Of a stretch of DNA of 64,000 bases, positions 22,686-32,795 are shown piece by piece. Numbering within the stretch: position 1 is the first letter of the stretch; every line of letters starts with the position of its first letter. The position numbers and the translations under genes were made by a program. Under the pieces are notes generated by a model that was given only the letters and a program-made list of their open reading frames with translations, was not told the origin of the DNA and did no database searches. The stretch lies in the NCBI RefSeq assembly GCF_004771275.1, contig NZ_RQEV01000003.1:434001-498000 (forward strand), given 5' to 3'. The stretch comes from Leptospira fluminis (lineage in GTDB: Bacteria > Spirochaetota > Leptospiria > Leptospirales > Leptospiraceae).

Positions 22686-24638
22686 TTATCCGATGGAGCG
22701 ATTTTTTTGAGGAACAGTGGCTTCAAAATATACTTTCATAAGTTCCGCATACCGAAGGTATCCCAGAAACTCTTTCCCTTCCGTTGTAGTAACGGCAATC
22801 TTATCCAAATCGAATTCTAAAAGCAGCTTTAAGACACTTGCAAGACTTTGGTCCAGGGAAGCGGCAGGCACCGCGGAATCCGCCACGTCCCCGACCGTGA
22901 TTAGATTCGTCGCGAATTCCCGACTTTCGGGAGAATGCCTGATTTTTCTTAAGGAAAGGATTCCTAGGTATTTTTCCTTCTCGTTCAAAACGACGTAATC
23001 GCTCGCTTGGATCTTCATGGATTCCTTCTCCAATTCGGATAACAAAACGGAAGAACGAACTACCGCGATATTCCTAAGAAGAGAGGATATCTGTTCTACG
23101 GTGATTCCTTCCAGTACGTCCCTATTCATGTCCCAATAATGAGCGGGTGACTGGAAGCGATTCTCTTTCTGGTTCCTGTACAAGGTCAATTTGTGGGACA
23201 TGACGAAGGAAATGATCGAAACGACCATTAAAGGAGGCAGTAGGGAATAACTCCCGATAATTTCGCAGATCATTACCATCCCGGCGATCGGCGCACTGGC
23301 TATTCCCGCGTAAAACGCCCCCATTCCGACGAGAATAAAAGAGGAAACGGAGACGGAAGTGGATAGGGCCATTTTCGTCACAGTTCCGACGGCACCTCCT
23401 AACATTCCGCCGATAAAAAGCGCCGGTCCGAACATACCTGCCGAGCCCCCCGTTCCGATCGTAAAGGAAGTCGTAAGAATCTTCAGAAAAGCGAATCCGA
23501 AAAAGAATAGCACCAACAAGAGATTTCTCTTTACGGCGAACTCCTTTTGAAGATTCGTCGTGGACAATATTCCGTCTTCCTGCAATCCGATAGCGTCAGG
23601 TATTTTATCAATCCCTAATGTATCTAAGACGTTCGGAATATAAGCCTCGAAAATCTGCTTTCCGTCCAGCGCGTCCTGTAAAACTCCCGCTCCCGTTCCG
23701 ATCACTTCTGGAAGAAAAAATCCGATCAACCCAACGGGAATTCCTCCTATCGCGGGCTTCAGCCAGTCGGGAATTTTCCAACCGACGGCCCAATCCTGGA
23801 TTTTTCGGAAAATATGAATGAACAAGGATCCGTTCAAAAAACAGAGGATTCCGAGGACCGCGTAAAAAAACAGTTCCGGATATTCCTCGAACCCGATCTC
23901 AGGCACCCGATAAACGGAACCGAAACCGTTGAGACCTGAATAGGTTAGGTACGCGGTTACCGAGGAGATAATGCAGGGAATCAAGGAATCGCTTTCTATA
24001 TCCTCCCGATAAATCATCTCTACTGCGGTCAAAGCTCCCCCCAGAGGCGCATGAAAAATTGCACCGAGACCTCCTGCAGTTCCCGCTAAAAGCAAGGTTC
24101 TCCTCGCCCTGGCTCCGGCGCCGGTAATCGTCGCGACCAGGGAGCCGAAACCGGCCCCGATTTGGGAGATGGGTCCCTCTTTTCCGCCGCTTCCTCCGGA
24201 AGAAAGAGTGAAAATAGTCGAGATCGATTTTACGAAAGGAACTCTGGCTTCCATTTTTCCTTCCTTATTATGAAAGGAATCGATCATGGAATCCGTTCCC
24301 GTTCCGGCGGAATCTTTGGAAAAACGGGTTACGATCCAGCCGGTAACCAGCCCGCCTACTACCGGTAAAAAAAGCAAAACCCAACGGCCGACTCTTAGGT
24401 TCGGATCAGGATTTAAATCTACGTAATATTCTCCGTTCGGGTGCGTATTATTCATACCTGCGAAGGTATACAACATTAGGAATTCGCCCCATGCCAAGGC
24501 GCGGGAAAATGCAAACGCTCCCAGGCCCGAGACGATCCCCGTCAAGAGGCAGTACAGATACAGGGATCTTCGTCCCCCGATTTTTAAAAAGGAGCGTAGT
24601 CGTTCGATTCGTTCGAATCTAGCATTCGATTCCGTCAT
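22686..24638 (-). CDS. ClC-family chloride channel/antiporter with CBS domains
   Basis: A 650-residue polytopic membrane protein. ClC signatures are GKEGP (G152 to P156), with E154 the external gating glutamate of Cl-/H+ exchangers, and the filter-region motif GTGGSAGMFGPALF in the second half. The glutamate indicates an antiporter rather than a pure channel. The first filter motif is GTGTDSMID instead of GSGIPE, a variation seen in divergent ClC branches; ion preference is therefore uncertain. After the membrane part (about residue 450) come about 200 cytosolic residues with two CBS-like repeats (SDYVVLNEKEKYLGILSL and LDKIAVTTTEGKEFLGYL), likely nucleotide-sensing. It follows the membrane protein at 24663 by 24 bp in the same operon. 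Confidence 0.9.
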   Translation of the reverse strand: MTESNARFERIERLRSFLKIGGRRSLYLYCLLTGIVSGLGAFAFSRALAWGEFLMLYTFAGMNNTHPNGEYYVDLNPDPNLRVGRWVLLFLPVVGGLVTGWIVTRFSKDSAGTGTDSMIDSFHNKEGKMEARVPFVKSISTIFTLSSGGSGGKEGPISQIGAGFGSLVATITGAGARARRTLLLAGTAGGLGAIFHAPLGGALTAVEMIYREDIESDSLIPCIISSVTAYLTYSGLNGFGSVYRVPEIGFEEYPELFFYAVLGILCFLNGSLFIHIFRKIQDWAVGWKIPDWLKPAIGGIPVGLIGFFLPEVIGTGAGVLQDALDGKQIFEAYIPNVLDTLGIDKIPDAIGLQEDGILSTTNLQKEFAVKRNLLLVLFFFGFAFLKILTTSFTIGTGGSAGMFGPALFIGGMLGGAVGTVTKMALSTSVSVSSFILVGMGAFYAGIASAPIAGMVMICEIIGSYSLLPPLMVVSIISFVMSHKLTLYRNQKENRFQSPAHYWDMNRDVLEGITVEQISSLLRNIAVVRSSVLLSELEKESMKIQASDYVVLNEKEKYLGILSLRKIRHSPESREFATNLITVGDVADSAVPAASLDQSLASVLKLLLEFDLDKIAVTTTEGKEFLGYLRYAELMKVYFEATVPQKNRSIG

Positions 24639-24662
24639 TGCTTAGAACCTCGAACTTCGACT

Positions 24663-25448
24663 TTAAAAACTTTTGGAGACGTTAAGCTCCAGGATTCGAT
24701 TGTGCGAATACGTATCCTGCCAGGCCCCGACAAGGCGATACAATCGGGGAACGATCAACAATCCTAAGAACACTCCCGCTCCCGGAGATTGCAAAACGTT
24801 CCCAGAAGGAGTAGGTTTGCCAAGTAAGGTGTCCATCGCGGAATGGGAATGGATCGTAGTGGAGGCATAGTAATAACCGATTCCGGCCAACAACAAATCG
24901 GCCATAATATATCCGAACATTCCTCTTAACGTGTCCGAGGAAGTATATACCGGAGAAGCCTTCGAATTGTAGTACACCGAGGCAGCGGGTTCCAATAAAG
25001 CCAATCCTCCGGAAATCATATATCTTTTTTCCGAGACGGCACCGACTGCGGGCCCTTGCGAGGATTCCGGAGATGTTTGCCCGTTGACAACCTGTCTCCG
25101 GGTCAATTCCTCATATAGAAAATCCCGAAAGGCCTTTTCGGCCCCTCGTTTAGGCGATTCCACACGAATCAAACTTAGTTTTTCACGCTTCGAAAAACCT
25201 AATACGTAAACATCCACCGAGATCGGAGAGTACCAACGCGAGGTGTAACGATATGCGAAGCCTTTCGTGTTTTTATTGGAAATGATACGATCGTAGGTCA
25301 GTTTATTCAAAGCCGCAATGATTTTGAGATCGTTGTCGGTAGGGTCACCCTCCAGTTCAAAAGCTTCTCCGGCGATGAGGGATTCGCCTCCCCAAAAGAG
25401 TAGGATCGCAAAAAGAAAAGAGAAAATCCGGCTTGTTCCGCAGTTCAT
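24663..25448 (-). CDS. Exported protein with membrane helices, unknown function
   Basis: A 261-residue protein from ATG 25448, which overlaps the stop of the protease gene by four bases (ATGA); a longer frame to 25601 would run through the protease gene and is rejected. It has a signal peptide (FSFLFAILLFWGGESLIAG). A mixed alpha/beta region resembling a small sensing domain follows. Two hydrophobic segments (MFGYIMADLLLAGIGYYYA and GVFLGLLIVPRLYRLVGAW) lie near the C-terminus. No family is recognised. Coupling to the CPBP protease suggests that the two act together; ClC follows. Function unknown. Confidence 0.75.
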   Translation of the reverse strand: MNCGTSRIFSFLFAILLFWGGESLIAGEAFELEGDPTDNDLKIIAALNKLTYDRIISNKNTKGFAYRYTSRWYSPISVDVYVLGFSKREKLSLIRVESPKRGAEKAFRDFLYEELTRRQVVNGQTSPESSQGPAVGAVSEKRYMISGGLALLEPAASVYYNSKASPVYTSSDTLRGMFGYIMADLLLAGIGYYYASTTIHSHSAMDTLLGKPTPSGNVLQSPGAGVFLGLLIVPRLYRLVGAWQDTYSHNRILELNVSKSF

Positions 25449-26347
25449 CCTACCACTCGGTCTCCCAAAAAAAATGCGGCTATCAACATGGAACTGTTGT
25501 AGGTGATGTGAGCGGTAATGGGAACCCAAATATTTTCGGTTTTTAAATAGGATAATCCGAAATAAAGGCCCACGAAAATCAAAAGTAACGGACCTACCCA
25601 AGAGCCCTTCGGGTTATAATGCACCAATCCGAAAAGCACGGAAGTCAGTACTAAACCGAGCCGCTCCATTCCTCTTCCCGCAAATTGTTTGAGTAAGAAA
25701 CCGCGAAAAAAAGTCTCCTCCACAAACCCCGCTCCGAAACTTACACCGAGCAAAGCCCAGGTTAACAAGGCCCAATTTCCTTGCAGATTTTGGGTCAACG
25801 CAACTTCCAGCGGATTGGATTGAGGCTTTCCTATAAAAAAGAAGATCAGCCCTCCCGCGACATTTACAAAGCAGAAGGTGGCGACTCCGACGGATACTCC
25901 TATCCCGAAGGAACCTCCGTCGAACTGATCCCCGAAGTCCGCTCGGTCCGCCTTGGCGAGTCTGGCGAGAATGAAGTACGCGGGTAATAGAAAGCAGAAG
26001 GCCCAAACGAACCTGTCAACGACAAGAAGCCAGGGTCTTTTCGTGACCACGAATTCGGTATAATCCTTGAGAGCCTTCTCCGCGGAAGCGGGTTCGTTCC
26101 AAGCGATCTTTCTGTCTTCCGGTTGACTACCGGGAAAAGGCGTTTTGGAAGCCTTGTTTTTTTCGTAAGCAGGCGGTTTAGCGGAAAGAGTTAATTCGAT
26201 TTGAATCTTGGCAATCTGTTGGTAGAGAAGGTTCGCAACCAACAAAACCAAAACCTGAAGGAGCAAAATCTTTCCGACCTCGCTCCAAAAACCGCGGGTT
26301 CCGGGTTGCTTTTCGATTTCTTCCATACGCGGAGCCGCGCCCATCAT
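25445..26347 (-). CDS. CPBP family intramembrane metalloprotease
   Basis: A 300-residue multi-pass membrane protein of the CAAX protease and bacteriocin-processing (Abi) family. Diagnostic motifs are EETFFRGFLL (E-E-x3-R near residue 213), FGLVHYNP with its histidine near 240, and the third motif HITYNSSM near 279. These form the glutamate/histidine metal site of intramembrane glutamyl proteases. The substrate is unknown; bacterial members process peptides or regulate membrane-bound factors. It is the first gene of a three-gene operon with the membrane protein at 24663 and the ClC antiporter. Confidence 0.88.
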   Translation of the reverse strand: MMGAAPRMEEIEKQPGTRGFWSEVGKILLLQVLVLLVANLLYQQIAKIQIELTLSAKPPAYEKNKASKTPFPGSQPEDRKIAWNEPASAEKALKDYTEFVVTKRPWLLVVDRFVWAFCFLLPAYFILARLAKADRADFGDQFDGGSFGIGVSVGVATFCFVNVAGGLIFFFIGKPQSNPLEVALTQNLQGNWALLTWALLGVSFGAGFVEETFFRGFLLKQFAGRGMERLGLVLTSVLFGLVHYNPKGSWVGPLLLIFVGLYFGLSYLKTENIWVPITAHITYNSSMLIAAFFLGDRVVG

Positions 26348-26369
26348 TTTCCTCCGATTTTTTGCGTCA

Positions 26370-26400
26370 TTGTTTTTTTAAACCTACCGATTCTTATAAT
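26370..26400 (+). promoter_or_regulatory. Consensus -10 TATAAT abutting the start codon
   Basis: TATAAT (26395-26400) with TTGTTT (26370-26375), spacing 19, faces the LysM/M23 gene whose GTG begins at 26403. If used, transcription would begin within or immediately at the coding region, giving a leaderless message; otherwise a start lies further upstream or the real start codon is downstream. Confidence 0.4.
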
Positions 26401-26402
26401 GC

Positions 26403-27326
26403 GTGTCCTTCTTCGAAAAACTTACTAAACCGGCATTTTATTCCGTACTACTGTTCCTGTTATATTCAGCCGAACCCCTTCGGGCGGGATTCGATAAAAT
26501 GCCGCTAAAAAGTCTGGATTATTCGGATAAAAATCTGTTAAGAGTGAGGGAAGAGGTAAAATACAATCTGCGAGTCTCCGTATCCAATCTCGACCAAAAG
26601 AATCTAGTACCTCTTCGATTTCTCGTTTATAAAGTGGGACCTAAGGATAATTTCTTCAAGATCATGGCGAGAACGGGAATGGATCTGGATACGCTCTCTT
26701 CCGTGAACCAACTTTCGTCCCCGCAGGATATTTATCCGGGGATGGAGCTTTTGATTCCGAATATGCGCGGCTTTTACGAATCGCAACAGTCTTCCTCCGA
26801 CGATTCCGAGAGAAAGAAAATTTCCTCCCGACATAAGATTCCGTCCAAATTCCTATATTATGATGACCTAAGAAAAGTCTGGTTCGTTCCCGGAAGAGGT
26901 TTGCCAAAAGAAGAGAAGAACTTTTTTTACGGTATGGCATTTTCCGATCCGTTAGCGGAGGAAGGCAGAATCAGTTCCCGCTTCGGCAGAAGAAGGGACC
27001 CTTTTACGAAAAAGGATACGTTTCATGGAGGAATCGACTTGGCGGCGGAAAAGGGAACCCCGGTTTATGCTTCGGCGGAAGGCGTGGTTACCTTTGCGGA
27101 CTCCAAGGGCGGTTACGGAAATCTGGTAGTGCTCAAACATTTGTTGGGTTATGAGACAAGATACGGACATCTAGATAGGATTTTAGTTCCATCCGGTACG
27201 AAAGTGAAAAAAGGGCAGCTGATCGGGGAAGTGGGAAAAACGGGAAGAGCAACTGGGTTCCACTTACATTTCGAAGTACTGAGGAATAGCCAGAAGCAGC
27301 GTCCGGTATTTAAAGGTCACGTTTGA
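26403..27326 (+). CDS. LysM-M23 murein endopeptidase
   Basis: A 307-residue exported cell-wall hydrolase. A signal sequence (AFYSVLLFLLYSAEPLRAG) is followed by a LysM domain (YKVGPKDNFFKIMARTG to MELLIPN, about residues 77-120). A C-terminal M23 peptidase domain starts near residue 188. The catalytic metal residues are visible: H216 in FHGGIDLA with D220, then GYETRYGHL and HLHFEV near residue 291. It would cleave peptide cross-bridges of peptidoglycan in the periplasm and may act in division or remodelling, as NlpD/EnvC-type proteins do. The GTG start is adopted since it allows a complete signal peptide. It overlaps the next gene (ATGA). Confidence 0.9.
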   Translation: MSFFEKLTKPAFYSVLLFLLYSAEPLRAGFDKMPLKSLDYSDKNLLRVREEVKYNLRVSVSNLDQKNLVPLRFLVYKVGPKDNFFKIMARTGMDLDTLSSVNQLSSPQDIYPGMELLIPNMRGFYESQQSSSDDSERKKISSRHKIPSKFLYYDDLRKVWFVPGRGLPKEEKNFFYGMAFSDPLAEEGRISSRFGRRRDPFTKKDTFHGGIDLAAEKGTPVYASAEGVVTFADSKGGYGNLVVLKHLLGYETRYGHLDRILVPSGTKVKKGQLIGEVGKTGRATGFHLHFEVLRNSQKQRPVFKGHV

Positions 27327-28423
27327 TGATCCGGTCTCTATATCGTAATCCGATCCTTAGAGTTCTCGCCCCCGTCCTTCTTTTCCTCGTCATATTCGCG
27401 ATCTTGATCCTTGCCGGCTGGAATAAAACGGATCCGGACTTTTATTCCGTCGACTCCCCGATTTCGCAGGGAGAAGACAATGCACTTTTCTTTTCCGAGT
27501 CCGTCCATGAAGGAAAGATTTCGGAACCTTTCGGATTGGCCGTCGACTCGAAAGGTCGGGTTTATACAGGCTCTACGGATGGAAACATCTACCGGATCAG
27601 AACGGACGGAAAGCAGGAGCTATTCGCAAAAACTTCCGGTCGTCCGTTAGGTCTGATCTTCGACGGAAAAGGAAATCTTGTAGTATGCCTTTCCGGAATC
27701 GGCCTGGTTTTTTACGATTCCAAAGGCGACGAAAACGTTTTGGCCCGTACCGATGATAAGGGTAATGAATTAAAGAATCTTTATGGACTAGACATTTCCT
27801 CGGACGGAACGGTTTATTTTACGGAACTAAGCCGTAAGTTTTCCTACGAGAATTCCTATCTGGAAGAACTGGAATCGAAACCCAACGGTAGAATTCTTTC
27901 CTACAATCCGATGACCCAGTCCGTAAAAACGGTTCTGGATGAAGTATATGCTCCGACAGGAATCTCCTTATCGGTAAAAGAGGACTTTTTGGTTTTTGCC
28001 GAGAAGTACAGACACAGAGTCACCCGATTTTGGTTGCGTGGGAAAAAAACTGGAAAAGAGCAATTTTTTATCACTCACTTACCCGGTAGTCCGGCGCTAA
28101 TCCGTTCCGATAAGGCGGGAACGTTCTGGATCGCACTGTCCTCTCCTAGACACGCTCTGATCGATAAGATCCAGCACAAGCCCGAGTGGAAAAAAGTCCT
28201 AGCTTCTTTGCCGAAAATCTATAAACCCAAAGATGGAATCTTATCCTACGCGTTAGGGATGAACGAACAAGGAGATGTGACCTTTGCCTTGACGGACGCG
28301 ACCTCGGGTCGCGTAGGCTCGACGACTGCCGTCATCGAGTTCGGCAAAGGCCTACTCCTATCCGGAAATTCCTCGGATAAAATTTGGAAATGGAAATTCG
28401 AAACCCTCGAATCTTTCTTTTAA
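27323..28423 (+). CDS. Strictosidine-synthase/SMP-30-like beta-propeller protein
   Basis: A 366-residue protein with a single N-terminal membrane anchor (ILRVLAPVLLFLVIFAILILAGW). A six-bladed beta-propeller of the strictosidine synthase or gluconolactonase type follows. Blade repeats are visible: PFGLAVDSKGRVYTGSTDGNIYR, GRPLGLIFDGKGNLVVC and LYGLDISSDGTVYFTELS, at residues 76-98, 113-129 and 156-173. Bacterial members are often lactonases or esterases of unknown substrate; the anchor places the propeller in the periplasm. Translation is coupled to the M23 gene by a four-base overlap, so the two may act on the same envelope process. The family is more secure than any function. Confidence 0.85.
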   Translation: MMIRSLYRNPILRVLAPVLLFLVIFAILILAGWNKTDPDFYSVDSPISQGEDNALFFSESVHEGKISEPFGLAVDSKGRVYTGSTDGNIYRIRTDGKQELFAKTSGRPLGLIFDGKGNLVVCLSGIGLVFYDSKGDENVLARTDDKGNELKNLYGLDISSDGTVYFTELSRKFSYENSYLEELESKPNGRILSYNPMTQSVKTVLDEVYAPTGISLSVKEDFLVFAEKYRHRVTRFWLRGKKTGKEQFFITHLPGSPALIRSDKAGTFWIALSSPRHALIDKIQHKPEWKKVLASLPKIYKPKDGILSYALGMNEQGDVTFALTDATSGRVGSTTAVIEFGKGLLLSGNSSDKIWKWKFETLESFF

Positions 28424-28445
28424 AGAATCGAAACGACGTATAGAA

Positions 28446-30131
<1,686 letters not shown>

Positions 30132-30159
30132 AATAGGGGCTGTCCTTTTATATTAACTT

Positions 30160-30756
30160 TTATGAATGCTTCAATCTTAGGTATTTCTCTTTAAATTCGC
30201 GCAGTAACGAGCGAAGCGCCTCTTTCCGGACTTCCGGATCACCGAGCGATTTCTTTGCCGCCTTTCGGATCTCGAACAAATCTTCGAAATCCCGTTCGTG
30301 ACCCTCCGGGATCAGTTCCTCTAAAGCGGTTCTTAGTGTTTTTGCTAATCCCGCAAATTCCCCCTGGGTCGAAACGGCGACCCGCAAGGGACCGCGATCG
30401 AAATAGGCGGAAGAATAAAAATCGCAAGCGTCCGGATCGTCCGCACAGTTGATCCAAATTCCGAGACGTTTCGCTTCGATTACGAGATCCTGATTGGTCT
30501 TTCTATCGTTGGTCGCGGAATAGATCAGCTGGAACCCTACCAGATCCGAAAGTTCGACCTTCTTCTGAAAGAGTCGAACATCGGGTCTTCCTGAAAGAAT
30601 TTCACGGACCTCGGGTCGAAACGTTTCCGCAACAAGAGTCAATTCGCATCCGCTTTCCAGCAGAGGACCTAATTTTTCGACGGCGACCCGTCCGCCTCCG
30701 ATCAGGAGAACTTTTTTTCCTTCCAGCTTTAAAAACACGGGAAGAAGTCGGTTCAT
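30160..30756 (-). CDS. Precorrin-2 dehydrogenase / sirohydrochlorin ferrochelatase-type
   Basis: A 198-residue protein like the N-terminal domain of CysG or yeast Met8. It has a Rossmann motif VLLIGGGRVAVEKL (near residue 16) and a FQLIYSATNDRKTNQ segment including the aspartate used in dehydrogenation. It should oxidise precorrin-2 to sirohydrochlorin with NAD+, and some members also insert iron. Its length (short of the 220 or so of full Met8-like proteins) leaves chelatase activity uncertain. It overlaps the uroporphyrinogen methyltransferase gene by four bases, and both precede cysI. Together they form a split CysG for siroheme. Confidence 0.88.
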   Translation of the reverse strand: MNRLLPVFLKLEGKKVLLIGGGRVAVEKLGPLLESGCELTLVAETFRPEVREILSGRPDVRLFQKKVELSDLVGFQLIYSATNDRKTNQDLVIEAKRLGIWINCADDPDACDFYSSAYFDRGPLRVAVSTQGEFAGLAKTLRTALEELIPEGHERDFEDLFEIRKAAKKSLGDPEVRKEALRSLLREFKEKYLRLKHS

Positions 30757-31532
30757 TCTTCCGTACCGAAAGGAAAGTGACTTTGTCCATCAAGAAGAGA
30801 AGGATCCATCTTAGATCGCAATCCTACGACCGCACCTATGTAGATGATTCCCGGACCGGTTCCGTTTTTAGGGACTCCATTTCTTGCAGCGTCGCCGAGA
30901 GTGAGTGTAACGATTTTCTGTTCGGATAGACTCGCGTTTTCGACCAAAGCCAACGGTAACTCCGGATCGGCACCGTGGTCGATCAATTGACTCGCGATTT
31001 TCTGGATGGAGGAAGTTCCCATAAATAGAGCGATGGTTCCCTTGAATTTCGCGAACCAATTCCAATCCGTATCTTCGTTTAATACCGTGTGCCCGTCCAT
31101 GATCAGGACCTGTCTCGAAAGACCTCTATGGGTTAGGGGAAATCCCGCTGCAGAGGATCCCCCCGTCAGAGAGCTTACCCCGGGAACGATCTCATAGTCG
31201 ATTCCGCCGGCACGAAGCGCTTCCAGCTCTTCCCCTCCTCGGCCGAACAAAAAAGGATCCCCTCCTTTCAATCGGACGACGATTTTTCCGGAGGTCGCAT
31301 ATTTTACCAAAAGGTCCTGGATTTCGGTCTGAGTAGCGGAATGTTGCCCGGCACGTTTTCCCACATAATGCGCGATCGCAGTGCGCGGAAAGTATTCCAG
31401 GAAAGAAGGATCCAAAAGCGCGTCGTATAAAACCACTTCCGCCTTCTCTAGGATCCGCAGAGCGCGTAAGGTCAGTAGATCCGGATTGCCCGGACCGGCT
31501 CCGACCAAATATACTTTTCCGCGCTTTTCCAT
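30753..31532 (-). CDS. cobA: Uroporphyrinogen-III C-methyltransferase
   Basis: A 259-residue SAM-dependent tetrapyrrole methylase that turns uroporphyrinogen III into precorrin-2, the branch point to siroheme and cobalamin. Typical motifs are VYLVGAGPGNPDLLTLRA (residues 8-25), VVLYDALL, VRLKGGDPFLFGRGGEE (residues 82-98), and PGVSS with GIPLTHRG-like FPLTHRGLS. The length is that of a stand-alone SUMT (SirA/CobA). Inside the sulfate operon its first task is siroheme for CysI, though the same product can feed the B12 pathway whose late genes lie at 12968-14412. It follows cysN by 24 bp. Confidence 0.95.
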   Translation of the reverse strand: MEKRGKVYLVGAGPGNPDLLTLRALRILEKAEVVLYDALLDPSFLEYFPRTAIAHYVGKRAGQHSATQTEIQDLLVKYATSGKIVVRLKGGDPFLFGRGGEELEALRAGGIDYEIVPGVSSLTGGSSAAGFPLTHRGLSRQVLIMDGHTVLNEDTDWNWFAKFKGTIALFMGTSSIQKIASQLIDHGADPELPLALVENASLSEQKIVTLTLGDAARNGVPKNGTGPGIIYIGAVVGLRSKMDPSLLDGQSHFPFGTEE

Positions 31533-31556
31533 TCGTTTTTTCTAATCTCCAATTCG

Positions 31557-32795
31557 CTAAGAACCGGAAATCATTCCGGCTCCGACCGTATTATTCGTTC
31601 CTTCATCCACCAGAACGAAACTTCCCGTTCCCCGGTTTTTGGAATACTTGTCGAAGGCGATCGGTTTTGCCGTACGGATCCTAATCCTGCCGATCTCGTT
31701 CAGCCCTAACTGCGATACTTCCACTTTTTCATGGGTTTGGGTCTCTATTTTAAAGGAAATCTCACGGACCGCGGATTTAACGGATCCTGTCGTTTGCCGA
31801 AGAAGATATTTATTTCCGGGAACCAGCGCTTTCGAATCCATCCAGCATATGTCCGCTTCCAGATCTTGGGAAACGATAGGAGGGGAACCGGAAAGTACGA
31901 TCATATCTCCACGACCGATATCGATTTCGTCTTCGAGTAATATGGTCACGGACATGGGAGCGAAGGCCTCTTCCACACTTCCTTCGTGCGTATCTATGGA
32001 TTTGATTCTGGATTTCAGTCCGCTGGGTAAAACCGAAATTTCATCTCCGCGTTTCAATATTCCGCTCCGGATCTGTCCGGCATAGCCACGGTAATCGTGA
32101 AACTCCTCGGTTTGAGGGCGGATCACGTATTGAACGGGAAATCTGGCTTCTTGCTTGCTTTCATCCGAATCTATGTCGATTTCCTCCAAATATCCGAGCA
32201 AGGTATTTCCTTTCCACCATGGCATTCCTTGTGACGGATCCACCACGTTATCTCCGTTTAGGGCGGAAATAGGAATAAATTCGATTTCTTTAATACCTAA
32301 TTCCGCCGCGAACCTGAGATATTCCGCTTTGATCTCTTCGAACCTTTTCTGAGAGAATTCCACCAAGTCCATTTTATTGACACAGACGACGATATAAGGA
32401 ATTCGAAGTAAAGAGACGATATAGGAGTGCCTGTAGGTTTGTTCGATCACTCCTTTTCTGGCATCGACAAGTATGATCGCCAGATCCACGTTGGAAGCGC
32501 CAGTCACCATGTTTCGGGTGTATTGAACGTGACCGGGCGCATCCGCAATGATGAATTTCCTTTTAGGAGTGGAGAAATATTTGTACGCGACGTCGATCGT
32601 GATTCCCTGCTCTCTTTCCGCCTTCAATCCGTCGGTCAGAAGCGCGAGGTTTACTTGGCCGTTGACTTGACCGGCTCTTTCTATGGCTTCCAATTGGTCC
32701 TGAAAAACGGACTTACTGTCGTACAATAACCTTCCTATCAGAGTGGACTTTCCATCGTCCACGCTACCCGCCGTGATGAAACGCAATAGATCCAT
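31557..32795 (-). CDS. cysN: Sulfate adenylyltransferase subunit 1 (GTPase)
   Basis: GTPase subunit of ATP sulfurylase; GTP hydrolysis drives synthesis of adenosine 5'-phosphosulfate. The elongation-factor-like domain has the P-loop G10-SVDDGKST, DAPGH (85-89) and NKMD (140-143), followed by two beta-barrel domains. At 412 residues it ends without an APS kinase (CysC) domain, unlike the NodQ-type fusions, and this agrees with the APS-reducing CysH. The start overlaps the cysD stop by a single base (TGATG), so the two subunits are made in step. It lies third in the operon. Confidence 0.96.
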   Translation of the reverse strand: MDLLRFITAGSVDDGKSTLIGRLLYDSKSVFQDQLEAIERAGQVNGQVNLALLTDGLKAEREQGITIDVAYKYFSTPKRKFIIADAPGHVQYTRNMVTGASNVDLAIILVDARKGVIEQTYRHSYIVSLLRIPYIVVCVNKMDLVEFSQKRFEEIKAEYLRFAAELGIKEIEFIPISALNGDNVVDPSQGMPWWKGNTLLGYLEEIDIDSDESKQEARFPVQYVIRPQTEEFHDYRGYAGQIRSGILKRGDEISVLPSGLKSRIKSIDTHEGSVEEAFAPMSVTILLEDEIDIGRGDMIVLSGSPPIVSQDLEADICWMDSKALVPGNKYLLRQTTGSVKSAVREISFKIETQTHEKVEVSQLGLNEIGRIRIRTAKPIAFDKYSKNRGTGSFVLVDEGTNNTVGAGMISGS

